This document shows, piece by piece, positions 38,165 to 46,803 of a DNA stretch of 64,000 nt (within the stretch, counting starts at the first letter, position 1; every line of letters starts with the position of its first letter). A model generated the notes under the pieces. That model was not told the origin of the DNA. It made no database searches and saw only the letters and a program-made list of their open reading frames with translations. The stretch is from Lawsonella clevelandensis. Its GTDB lineage: Bacteria; Actinomycetota; Actinomycetes; Mycobacteriales; Mycobacteriaceae. The DNA lies in the NCBI RefSeq assembly GCF_003241315.1, contig NZ_QFOZ01000004.1:1-64000 (forward strand), in the 5' to 3' direction. The position numbers and the translations under genes were made by a program.

Positions 38165-41100
38165 CTAGTGGAGGGCGCCCCAGTCTTGTAGCCAATCGTG
38201 GTTGAGGTAGGTGGGGACGTTTTCGGCGTAGTAGAGGAGGTCTGTCCAGCCGAGGGGTCCGCCGCCGAAAGTGTCCTCCCAGGAGTTGGCGGATTCAACG
38301 TTGCGGCCGTTCGGGAGGATACGCCACTTGGGTTGTTCTGCAATGCCATTGCGGTGGTGGTAGGGGCGTTGGCAGGGGAAGGCAAGGCCCACGGACCAGT
38401 CAATGAGAACCGGGTCGGTGCTGCCCACAACCTCGTTGAGGGTGCGGAGTTGGGGGGCGCGCGGCGGGGTGACGGCTATCCACTTGTCTGTGTCGAGGGA
38501 GGTGTCGTCAACACTTATGCGGATAGCGGTGGCGTTGGCGGGAATGTCGTGGGGGCGGCGGAGCCGTAGGTTGCGCCAGCTGGGGGTGGGGCCGGGGTCC
38601 ATGGGGACCAGGCGGCCGGCCACCCGATAGGTGCCGGTGCCGGGCGCGTCAGTGCTGGGCGCGCCGGTGCCGGAAGTGCTGGCGTTGGGTGCGGTGAGGT
38701 CGTCCGTGGTCCATTCCACGTGTACGGCCGTGTCTTTAAGTGTGCCGGCAATGGTAAGGACCAGGAGGGGGCTATCGTCGCGCTGTGCGGGTAGACGATA
38801 CCAGCTGGTGACAAGGTGCGCGGATACTTGGTTATCGGGACGGTAGGTGCCCAGAATGGGAACATCTAGGGGGAGGCCGAAGGGGGGAATCTTGTGGTTT
38901 TGCCGATCGGGGGTTTCTACGGCATCACCAGTGTTCAGTTCAGTTTGGTTGTCGTCGATACTGTCGGGCAGGCCACCTTCCTGGAAACCATTGCGGACAG
39001 TACCAGCGAGAGCGTTGGCGAGGCTGCCCCCGTCAACGGGGTGGAGGATCCAGCGGCCCGGATCCGGCTCTACAAGTACTTGGTCGGCCAGGGAGCAGGG
39101 GCGCCCGCGGAGTGCCTCCATATTAGCGGACCCCACGGTGTAGGCGGGGCGGCGGCTAATGTAGGCGCCCAGGAAGGACGCCAGGCTGAATGCCACCACG
39201 AAAGTGCTGAGAACAGCCAGCACAATAGGTTTGCTGGCCAGCCAGTTCGTGGTTTTACGAATGGCGGGTTTGCTGGTGGTGCTTAGTTTGTGGTCAATGC
39301 TGGGGAAGAAGTGCAGAATGGCCGCCACTAGCAGGAAGAGGAGTGCTAGCCCCAGGAACCAGGTGGAGATGGCTTTACCGCAGAAGGTGGGGAAGTTTTG
39401 CTCATCGTGCGTGGTGTTAATACCGAATTGGCTGACGTACCACCAGTCATTGTTGGCGGTGAAAGCCAGCGCGGTCACGGCGACGGTGGTGGCGGCGGCT
39501 AGCCAACGGTTGCGGGTGACGGCAATACCTCGGTTTGTCATAAGGACGGCACCTATTGCGCCTACAACCGCGATAATGCCGGTGAAAGTACCGAAGTGGT
39601 GCGTCCACTTGGTGGGGGTGAGGGTGAGGAGGAGGAGTGACCCAATGCTAATGCCGGCCACGCGGGTGAGGACGGGGGTGGAGAGGCCCGCAATGGGTTT
39701 GCGTCGGGCAATGATGAATACCATGATGCCGAGGATCATGAGCATCATGAAGATGGGGAAGCGGCGGGTGACGGAGCCGTCGGGGCTAATGCCGAAGAGG
39801 GCAATCCAGCGGGCTTTATCCTCGAACCAGCCCAGGTTGGGGCCAATTTCGGTGCGGACGCGCACAGCTTCTCGCATAGCGCCCAGGGTTTGGTCGGCGA
39901 AAACCGTGTAGAGGATAAGGAAACCGGTGGCCAGAATGGGGAAAATAATACTGACAATAGCCAGCCCCTTGCTGGCACCTTTATGGGCACCCTTGCCTGC
40001 CCCTTTGCTGCCTTCGCTGCCCTCCCCGGCGGTGCGGAGGGTGTAGACACCCATGCGAATGTTCTGCCAATAGCTGCGGAACCCGGCGAAGAGAATAGCC
40101 AGGCACATAATGCCGGTGGGGCCAGCACCAATAGCGAACGCGGCAGCCAGAATAGCGAACGCGCCGGGCAGCAGAGTGCCGTTAGCAATGGCGCGCTCTA
40201 CCAGTGCCCAGCAGGCGATGAAGAGGACGGCCTCAATGGGTTCGGGGCGGAGACCATTGTCGAGGGGCATCCAGCAGGCCAGGTAGAACATGCCGGCGGT
40301 CCAGTAGGCGATGGTGTTGGTGCGGAAGGCGGCGCCCAGCCGGGGGATAAGACTGTGGGAAATGATGAACCAGCTGATAATGCCGGCGAGCAGGGTGGGG
40401 ATGCGGATAAAGGGGCTGGCGGTGCTGATCCGGGTGAGTGCCTGGAGGATACTGTAATACCAGCCGATGGGAGATTCGGGGGAGCCGAGCCAGCGGTAGT
40501 AGTTGGAGATGTAGCCGGCGTGGTCGGCGACGCGCGCCATGTTCAGGAGGTAGCCGTCGTCGGAGGTGTTGGCGCCGAAGAAGTGCCAGACAAGCAACAG
40601 AATGGTGACGACGGCGTCCGTCACCCACACGCCTACGCCGGGTTTGCTGACGCTGGCTACGTCTGCACTGTCTGCGTCTGTGGTGTGGCTGTCGCGGCGG
40701 TAGCGCCAGCTCATGCGGTCAATGCGCCATAGCATGACTAGGCTGGCCAGGCTGGCGACAATCCCAAGAACCATGAGAGTGGTTTTGAGGGGGGTGGGGC
40801 TGGTGGAGAAGCGGGTGTCTACCACCATGTGGGCGGTTAGTCCAGGAATGCGGGTGCCATGCGGCAGGGTGGTGAAGAAGCCAACAACTTGTGGGCGGGT
40901 GGTGGAGTCGGTGGCAAGTTCGCCACTGATGGGGCTGTCGGTTTTGGGGTTGTCACTATCCGCTGTTGACATGGCGAAAGTTGTGGCGGTGGCGGTGACA
41001 AATACGGAGGGGTCGGAGGGTCCGGCATCTGCCCGTACTGTGGTGGTAATGCGGCAGTCGGCGGGCTGTTTCTCTAGTTCAGAGACGGGAATGGCGAACA

Positions 41101-41587
41101 GGAGGTGGCTTTTTGAGGTGATGGAGAGGGTGTCGGTGCCGGTGCCGTCGGGGGCGCGGCGGATCTGCATGCCCTCACTGCCAGCATTAGCGGATTTAGC
41201 GGGAACAGTGGAGAAAAGAAGTGTGTTTTGGGGGGCGTTGGTAACGCTACCGCAGGGGAGTGTGACGACCAGGTTTTGCGGTATGTAGGAGACGAGGGGG
41301 GAGGTGATACCAGCAGGCTGGGTGTTTTGGTTCCAGTCGATGGTGGCGACGCTTTGCTGGACGGGAAGAACAGCGGAGGCGATGGCCAGGAGGAAGCCAA
41401 TAATGCCGGTGATGGTGGCCAGAATGGCGACGCGCTTACCGTGCATGTTCCCGCGTGCGCCCTTATGTGTGTCCCTGCGTGTGTTGTCGTGTGAGCTCTC
41501 GTGTGTATCGAGTGCAGGCTGGGAAGTGGACGTGGCGTCTGTGGTCATACTGGTGGGGTTTGTGCTCTGGTGGGGGCTGGTAGTCAC
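38165..41587 (-). CDS. Arabinosyltransferase of the Emb family (first copy)
   Basis: 1140 residues from a GTG at 41587 (an ATG at 41548 would shorten it by 13). It belongs to GT53 like the next gene, with D343-D344 in GANTSDDGYLLN, RVADHAGYISNYYRW and the same arrangement of spans and C-terminal carbohydrate-binding domain. It transfers arabinofuranose from the decaprenyl-phosphate donor to the growing arabinan. The cytosolic start is again Thr/His/Ser-rich (TDATSTSQPALDTHESSHD). It lies 180 bases upstream of the second emb gene in the same direction, so it is transcribed first. Order relative to aftA and dprE1-dprE2 on this strand matches mycobacteria (dprE1, dprE2, aftA, emb genes), with insertions between. 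Confidence 0.93.
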   Translation of the reverse strand: MTTSPHQSTNPTSMTTDATSTSQPALDTHESSHDNTRRDTHKGARGNMHGKRVAILATITGIIGFLLAIASAVLPVQQSVATIDWNQNTQPAGITSPLVSYIPQNLVVTLPCGSVTNAPQNTLLFSTVPAKSANAGSEGMQIRRAPDGTGTDTLSITSKSHLLFAIPVSELEKQPADCRITTTVRADAGPSDPSVFVTATATTFAMSTADSDNPKTDSPISGELATDSTTRPQVVGFFTTLPHGTRIPGLTAHMVVDTRFSTSPTPLKTTLMVLGIVASLASLVMLWRIDRMSWRYRRDSHTTDADSADVASVSKPGVGVWVTDAVVTILLLVWHFFGANTSDDGYLLNMARVADHAGYISNYYRWLGSPESPIGWYYSILQALTRISTASPFIRIPTLLAGIISWFIISHSLIPRLGAAFRTNTIAYWTAGMFYLACWMPLDNGLRPEPIEAVLFIACWALVERAIANGTLLPGAFAILAAAFAIGAGPTGIMCLAILFAGFRSYWQNIRMGVYTLRTAGEGSEGSKGAGKGAHKGASKGLAIVSIIFPILATGFLILYTVFADQTLGAMREAVRVRTEIGPNLGWFEDKARWIALFGISPDGSVTRRFPIFMMLMILGIMVFIIARRKPIAGLSTPVLTRVAGISIGSLLLLTLTPTKWTHHFGTFTGIIAVVGAIGAVLMTNRGIAVTRNRWLAAATTVAVTALAFTANNDWWYVSQFGINTTHDEQNFPTFCGKAISTWFLGLALLFLLVAAILHFFPSIDHKLSTTSKPAIRKTTNWLASKPIVLAVLSTFVVAFSLASFLGAYISRRPAYTVGSANMEALRGRPCSLADQVLVEPDPGRWILHPVDGGSLANALAGTVRNGFQEGGLPDSIDDNQTELNTGDAVETPDRQNHKIPPFGLPLDVPILGTYRPDNQVSAHLVTSWYRLPAQRDDSPLLVLTIAGTLKDTAVHVEWTTDDLTAPNASTSGTGAPSTDAPGTGTYRVAGRLVPMDPGPTPSWRNLRLRRPHDIPANATAIRISVDDTSLDTDKWIAVTPPRAPQLRTLNEVVGSTDPVLIDWSVGLAFPCQRPYHHRNGIAEQPKWRILPNGRNVESANSWEDTFGGGPLGWTDLLYYAENVPTYLNHDWLQDWGALH

Positions 41588-41911
41588 GCTCTAAGCCTAC
41601 TTGTTTGCCACTATTTTCGGGATATGGGTGTCAGGTAGATGACGTTCTTGCTGCTTGGAGATTAATCTTTTGTGTAAATTTTTGTTTTTTAGTTGAACAG
41701 ATGGCGAGAAAATAACACTGTACCAGTGCATCCGCATAGACAATACAGCAGTATTTTCTATTAGAAATGTTGTAGCACTGTATTTTTAGTGTTTTTCCGA
41801 CGATAAATAAGAGCTCCTGCACTGGATAAATAGGTAGGTAGTTCGTACTACTATGACGGGTGCGGACACGTTGTAGTCCATGCAAAATATGTTGTCTTAC
41901 AAGGAGTTTTT
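41588..41911. other. Divergent AT-rich intergenic region between emb and family gene A
   Basis: This 324-base gap carries the promoters of the first emb gene (minus) and gene A (plus). The 11-mer tacttgtttgc at 41598-41608 recurs at 46355-46365 upstream of aftA. No gene was seen; a short minus-strand frame (41631-41885) lacks a ribosome-binding site and family features. Confidence 0.5.
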
Positions 41912-43306
41912 GTGAGAAAGTTTCTAGTTTCTGGTGGTGTCGCTATTGCGGCAGCTGCCGTGTCGTTGTGCTGTGGTGGTGCGGCGGCAAATGCTCAAGA
42001 GGTTTCTACCGGGCACGTGTCCGCACAGGTGGTTAACCATGTAAAGGAAGCCACTGCTGGTGTTCTTCGTAATGCTCAGCAACGTGATGTCCAGCAAAAG
42101 TCTCCGATGGTTCCTACTGGTGAGGTACTCTCATTCCTGGCTGATTCTCTTAATCTGGCTGGTCGAGATGTGCTGACAGGAAAGGTTGTCCCTGCTGGCA
42201 AGAACGATACGGCCGGTAAGGACGGTAAGAATAACGCTGCTGGCCAGGCTGGTCAGAAGGGCTCTGTTGGTCAGAAGAATAATGCTATCCAGAAGAGTAT
42301 TGCCGATAAGAACAATACTGCTGACCAGAATGAGGCTGCTGTAGCTTTTGTTGCGAAACTAAAGGATCTTCTGGCCCAGGTGAAATCCGGTAATCTTCCT
42401 CTTCCTGCTCCGCAGAAGGGGGATGATCCCAGTGCTCAAGGGGGAAATGCTCCTAGCGCTGAGGAGATTATGAATATTGTGAAAGCGTTCGCTCCCCGAG
42501 CTATTGCGCTTGCATCAAATTTCATGCATGCGGGGGTAGCCATTGTTGTGGGAACGGTTGCTAGTGGTATAGCTGTTGGCCTGAAAAGTGCTATTGACGG
42601 TTTTCTTGTTGGACCGCTAGTGAATGTTCTTCTTGCCCCTGTATTCTCAGCACAAATAACGTCTAAATTGCTGTTCATTCCCCTACTGCCAGTGGTATCT
42701 GTGATGGTGGGATGGGCGCTACTTCACTGGCCTGCGTGCGCACTGCTAGTGACGAAGGCACTACTTCTTTCTCCGGTACTTTTTATCCCGACTGTTCTGC
42801 TTAGCGGAATTGCGGTCACTGTGTACGTCGTGAAAGTTGTCTTAAGTTTCGTCCTGTTACTGATTCCGGGGCTTCGCGGTATCGGTCTGTTGATAGGTGT
42901 GGGCTGCCTATTGAAGGCTGTCTTAACAATTCTTGGTGCTATTAGTGTTGTTGGAATACTTATGCTTCCTCCCTTTGTCCCCGTTGCTATTGTTGGGCTG
43001 GACAGTATTCTTGGCTCCATACCGGGCTTCTTTATAGGGTTGTTTATCCCTGTTATTGCCCGTCTTGTTATTGGCGCTCTTAGTGGAATGTTTGTGGGGC
43101 TTAAGCTTGGTACTGTCGTAGGCCTTGTAGGCGGTTTCGCTGTGAATGTTTTGGGTGGTTCCGCTGATCTTATGCTGGCCATTATGTATGCATTCTTTGT
43201 TAATCCGCTAATGCGTAAGAATTCGCCGCTGAATGATCCGCAGGAGCCGGGTAAGAAGATCGGAAATCTTATTCCTCGCCCCACTGATTACGCGCTTGCA
43301 GCGTAA
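41912..43306 (+). CDS. Family member A: secreted/membrane glycine-zipper protein with ssrA-like C terminus
   Basis: 464 residues from a GTG with AAGGAG five bases upstream. A signal peptide (1-28, ANA then QE) is followed by the family motif FLADSLNLAGRDVL near residue 75. A Lys/Asn/Gln/Ala-rich stretch (about 88-175, repeats like GQKNNAIQK) comes next. The core of about 240 residues (195-430) is extremely hydrophobic with many Gly/Ala and GxxxG spacings. The last 30 residues are polar and basic and end PRPTDYALAA. This is not a recognised family. The gene lies between the first emb gene and a small secreted protein. A membrane or mycomembrane role is inferred from signal peptide, composition and location. 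Confidence 0.8.
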   Translation: MRKFLVSGGVAIAAAAVSLCCGGAAANAQEVSTGHVSAQVVNHVKEATAGVLRNAQQRDVQQKSPMVPTGEVLSFLADSLNLAGRDVLTGKVVPAGKNDTAGKDGKNNAAGQAGQKGSVGQKNNAIQKSIADKNNTADQNEAAVAFVAKLKDLLAQVKSGNLPLPAPQKGDDPSAQGGNAPSAEEIMNIVKAFAPRAIALASNFMHAGVAIVVGTVASGIAVGLKSAIDGFLVGPLVNVLLAPVFSAQITSKLLFIPLLPVVSVMVGWALLHWPACALLVTKALLLSPVLFIPTVLLSGIAVTVYVVKVVLSFVLLLIPGLRGIGLLIGVGCLLKAVLTILGAISVVGILMLPPFVPVAIVGLDSILGSIPGFFIGLFIPVIARLVIGALSGMFVGLKLGTVVGLVGGFAVNVLGGSADLMLAIMYAFFVNPLMRKNSPLNDPQEPGKKIGNLIPRPTDYALAA

Positions 43307-43427
43307 GTGAGATCTCCGGCTGATCCCATACTGGGCTTATCTGTAGGGCTTATCTGCAGGTAAGAACTGGTAAGGGATAGAACCGGTAGAGATAGAAGAG
43401 TACTGTACCGTACACGTTCATAAAAGA

Positions 43428-43470
43428 AGTTAAGGGTGGCGGCTCCGTAATGGAGTCGCCACCCTTAACT
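43428..43470. terminator. Bidirectional terminator after gene A
   Basis: A stem of 19 pairs (43428-43446 with 43452-43470, core gttaagggtggcggctcc), one mismatch and a five-base loop. It separates gene A from the convergent gene at 43543-44085. Confidence 0.8.
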
Positions 43471-43542
43471 ATCCTCAACTATGGGGAGTCTGTTTTGCGC
43501 CTGGCTAGCTAGTAACTAACGCTGTGCCTATAAGGAATGTGC

Positions 43543-44085
43543 TTATAGGAATGTTTTGATGGTGAATTCTTTTTGGTTGTCTTCACTCTTTTGGATTAGT
43601 TCAACTTCTTCCCTGGTAAGTGGCCCAATGAGGTTAATACCGTTGGCTTTAGTGCCTGCAGCGCAGCGGGCGGTTGCTCCACCGCTTCGGTGTGCGGGAA
43701 TGGCGAAGGGGCTGTTGGCTGGTTTGTAGGTGGTGCGGCCATTCTGGTCTTTAACGGGGCAGGTGGTGGTGATGATGGCGTAGTAGTGCGTGTTGGTGTT
43801 GTTGACGCACTTGGCGGAGGCTTTATTGTCCTTGAGGTTGACGGTGCAGCTGGGGCGTTTGCCGTCTTTCATTTCGTGGCGGATTTGGCTGCCGGTGGGA
43901 ATGTTTTTGTTTCCCCAGCTCAGTTGGCTGGCGTCTTTGGCGAAGGGGTTACGGTCGCTTAGTGGGCCGAGGGGGCCTTCTGGTGCGGTGTCGGAGTTTG
44001 TGTCGGCGTGGGCGATGGTGCCGGCGCTGGCGAGGGCGAGGAGGGCGCTGGCGGCTGCGCTGAGGATTCGTGTCGTGTTCTTCAT
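43543..44085 (-). CDS. Secreted protein of unknown function
   Basis: 180 residues with a signal peptide (MKNTTRILSAAASALLALASAG..., cleavage near AHA). The mature part is polar, with four cysteines placed in PSCTVNL, AKCVNNT, TTCPVKD and ARCAAG, which suggests two disulfides and an exported small domain. The C-terminal 35 residues are charged (LTREEVELIQKSEDNQ). I do not recognise the family. It lies 45 bases downstream of aftA on the same strand and may be co-transcribed with it, since no hairpin separates them. It is not a member of the A-H family: the core is not hydrophobic and the tail differs. Confidence 0.75.
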   Translation of the reverse strand: MKNTTRILSAAASALLALASAGTIAHADTNSDTAPEGPLGPLSDRNPFAKDASQLSWGNKNIPTGSQIRHEMKDGKRPSCTVNLKDNKASAKCVNNTNTHYYAIITTTCPVKDQNGRTTYKPANSPFAIPAHRSGGATARCAAGTKANGINLIGPLTREEVELIQKSEDNQKEFTIKTFL

Positions 44086-44130
44086 AGTCCCAGGATACCG
44101 TGTCTTAGAATGCTGCCACGTGTAGTGTGG

Positions 44131-46287
44131 CTAGTGCTGTGTGGTGTGGCAGAGCCGGGTCACTACCGCGAACGGCCCCACGTTTTTCACCAGGAAGCAG
44201 TGGTGCTGGAAGAGGCTGGCGGGGAAGGCGACGGTGTAGTCGTGCACGTTGGGCTGGTTGGGGTAGACGTCTTCGCTAAGCAGGAGTGTGTAGGTGTTGC
44301 CGTCGCGGTGGAAGACGAAAGCATTGGGGGCTGGGTAGGGGCTGGTGTTGAGTTTGTGGAGGAGGTCGTCTGTGCTGGTGGCGTGCGCCCAGTCCTCGAT
44401 GAGGTGGTTGCGCTGCTCGTAGAGGCCGAGAGGATTGGCGTAGTGGGGGCTGATGGCTTGGAAGGACCAATAGGGGTAGTAGGCCAGGAGTGGTTCCTCG
44501 GTGGTGAGGATGGTGATGTCGTGGGCGGTGGCGGGGTGTCCTAGGCGGGTGGTGGCACCGTCGAGGAGTGCCTGGTTGACCTGCGGGTAGTGGGCGGCGT
44601 CGGTGGCGGGTTCGCGGTTGGCGCGGGTGCCGTAGCCGTCGGTGTCGGAGTAGGCCAGGCGAATGTCACTGTCGAGGGTGGCGGGAATGTTTTGGGCTAG
44701 GCCTACCCCAAGGAGAACCACAATAACGGTGATGACGGCGTGGACAGTCCGGGCAGTACTCGCGTTATCGCCGCGTTGTTTTATGCGGGTGAGGGTGTAG
44801 CGGGTGCCGTCGGCTATGCCGCAGACGCCGGCGAGGGCGAAGGCGAGTATGAGGGGGAGGTTAATGCGGAAGCCGAGGAGGGTGACGCCGCCGGCGACGT
44901 CCACCATGGAGATGAGTTCCCAGAGGTACATGGCGATAATGCCGATGCTAAGTGCTTGGGCCATACGGCGTTTGCGGAATGCGGCAACAAGCCAGATAAG
45001 GCCGATGAGGGAGAGGAGCCCCACAATGTCGGGTGTGAACATGGGGAGGAGGAGGCTGGCGGAGTCCTCGGGCAGGTAGTGGAGGGCGCTGCCGCTGGTG
45101 CTGTGTGTTGTGCCGTGTCCGTCGGCCAGGTAGTGGCCCCAATGGATAAAGGAGAGGGCGAGGGCGCCGGCCCCCATAATGAGGAGCCGCAGTATGGGCT
45201 GCCATGCGCTCCGTCGGGTGCGCTGCGCGCTGGACGTGTTGTCCTGTGTACTGGGTACACTGCGCTGCGTGTTGCGCGTACTGTCCTGCTCACTGCGCAT
45301 ATCACGCTGCTTGTCCCGCTGCTGGCGGGCGCGGTGGATGGAGAGAGCTATCGCCATGAGGACGAGGGTGAGGGCGCCGAGGGCGGTAAAGAGGGTATAG
45401 GTGCAGGCGCCGAGCCCTAGGAGGATAGCGGCACCGGCGGCGTCAGGCCAGCCGTTGGCGGGTGTGTCGGGTTGCGGGTGGAGGGCGCGCCAGCCGAGGA
45501 CGAAGACGAGGGGGAGCGTCATGGCGACGATGGCGGCGTAGGGTTCGGCGCTGCCGTAGGCGGTGGTGACCAGTGCTGTCGTTGTGCCGATGAGGATGCC
45601 GAGGTCTGGGCGGACGATGGTGCACCAGAGGGTGGTGATGATGCTGGCGGTGAGGGCGAGAGAAATAATGGCCCAGGGTTTGAAGGCTTCCCAGCCGGGC
45701 AGGTGGACGAGGTTGGCGTAGCGGCCGCCTAGCCAGAACCAGGCGCTGGGGTAGTAGGGTGACATGCCCTGGTAAGCCATGTCGTGGAGGGTGGTGCTGT
45801 CGGTGAGTCGGGTGAGGTATTCGGTGCGGAAGGCTTGGTCTGCGCTAATGCCGTGGAGGTAGAGCTTGGTGGCGGAGAGAGGGAGGCCGAGGGAGACGGT
45901 GACCAGCGCGGAAATGGAGAGGGAGGCAAGGAATCCGGGCCCGAAGTGGGTGCGCCACACACTGGTACGGGAGTTTTTGTGCGACTGTTTCTGGGAGTTT
46001 GTCAGTTGGTTCAGTTGCTCGAGCTGTGTGCGGTGGCGTTCTGCGTATCGGCGTTCTGCGTGTGCCCAGGCGGCGCAGCCGAGGACGATCAGGCAGAGGA
46101 TTACTTGGGCGACAGTGGTGAGGCTGCGGATGAAGTGGCTGTTTCCGTAGGCGGGGAAGTGGTTGTGGGTGAGGACCCAGAGGATAAGGAGGGGGAGGAG
46201 GAATCCGCCGAGGAGTGCGAGGAGGTTCAGGAGGGTGAGTGTGAGGGTATCGCGTCGGGTGCGTTGTGCTCCGTGTGATGGTCCCAT
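44131..46287 (-). CDS. aftA: Arabinofuranosyltransferase AftA
   Basis: 718 residues. AftA (GT85) adds the first arabinofuranose residue from decaprenyl-phospho-arabinose to the galactan chain. About 11-13 membrane segments precede a C-terminal extracytoplasmic domain. The diagnostic segment TDSTTLHDMAYQGM...PSAWFWLGGRY is present near residue 160. A polar insert rich in Arg, Gln, Ser and Thr (about residues 318-360, between two spans) looks like an expansion and has no obvious counterpart in the family. The ATG at 46287 has AAAGGAG upstream. The position upstream of the emb genes on this strand is the same as for Rv3792, although gene A and a small secreted protein gene are inserted between. 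Confidence 0.9.
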   Translation of the reverse strand: MGPSHGAQRTRRDTLTLTLLNLLALLGGFLLPLLILWVLTHNHFPAYGNSHFIRSLTTVAQVILCLIVLGCAAWAHAERRYAERHRTQLEQLNQLTNSQKQSHKNSRTSVWRTHFGPGFLASLSISALVTVSLGLPLSATKLYLHGISADQAFRTEYLTRLTDSTTLHDMAYQGMSPYYPSAWFWLGGRYANLVHLPGWEAFKPWAIISLALTASIITTLWCTIVRPDLGILIGTTTALVTTAYGSAEPYAAIVAMTLPLVFVLGWRALHPQPDTPANGWPDAAGAAILLGLGACTYTLFTALGALTLVLMAIALSIHRARQQRDKQRDMRSEQDSTRNTQRSVPSTQDNTSSAQRTRRSAWQPILRLLIMGAGALALSFIHWGHYLADGHGTTHSTSGSALHYLPEDSASLLLPMFTPDIVGLLSLIGLIWLVAAFRKRRMAQALSIGIIAMYLWELISMVDVAGGVTLLGFRINLPLILAFALAGVCGIADGTRYTLTRIKQRGDNASTARTVHAVITVIVVLLGVGLAQNIPATLDSDIRLAYSDTDGYGTRANREPATDAAHYPQVNQALLDGATTRLGHPATAHDITILTTEEPLLAYYPYWSFQAISPHYANPLGLYEQRNHLIEDWAHATSTDDLLHKLNTSPYPAPNAFVFHRDGNTYTLLLSEDVYPNQPNVHDYTVAFPASLFQHHCFLVKNVGPFAVVTRLCHTTQH

Positions 46288-46803
46288 GGTGCTCCTTTGT
46301 ATCCTTATTGTCGCGCCGGTATCTGTTCTACGACGATGCGAGCTGTCTTTAGGGTACTTGTTTGCTGATATTTTTGTTATTGGTGTACTGTTTACCTAGT
46401 GTTCACTATTGGATATCTATGATTATCCGATAACGTTCTCCAAAAGTAAGACAAGTAGACGCATGAGTGTGTCTCACTGTGCCTAAGCAGTACAAAACAG
46501 CGCACAGTGTAGTACATTTGCATTTTCCTATCACTGTAATAAGTTTATATTTTTCTCAGGTAAATCCACAGGTTAGGGGTTTCTTAAATATAACGGGGGT
46601 AGTTTTGGGGGTACTTGTGTTGCTGTTTATTTTTTCATTACTTTGTAGTAACTATTTCGCACGGCTTACGATTCTTCCGTACTGCTGAATCGTTTATCCT
46701 GTGCCACTGAACTCAATCGTGTATTGGGAAGCTTTTAAGAATTTCTTGAGAAGCTATTAAGTGGCGTTCGCAGGATGACTCTCATCTCACTTTTGGAGTT
46801 CTA
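46288..46803. other. Divergent intergenic region between aftA and family gene B
   Basis: This 516-base AT-rich gap has no credible gene. It shares the 11-mer tacttgtttgc (46355-46365) with the region upstream of the first emb gene. An imperfect palindrome lies at 46730-46755 around aagaatttctt, 50-70 bases before gene B, and could be an operator. A 73-codon frame at 46467-46688 has no ribosome-binding site. Confidence 0.45.

Noticed and set aside
46467..46688. 73-codon hydrophobic frame between aftA and gene B
   Set aside because: No ribosome-binding site, AT-rich intergenic composition and no family features.
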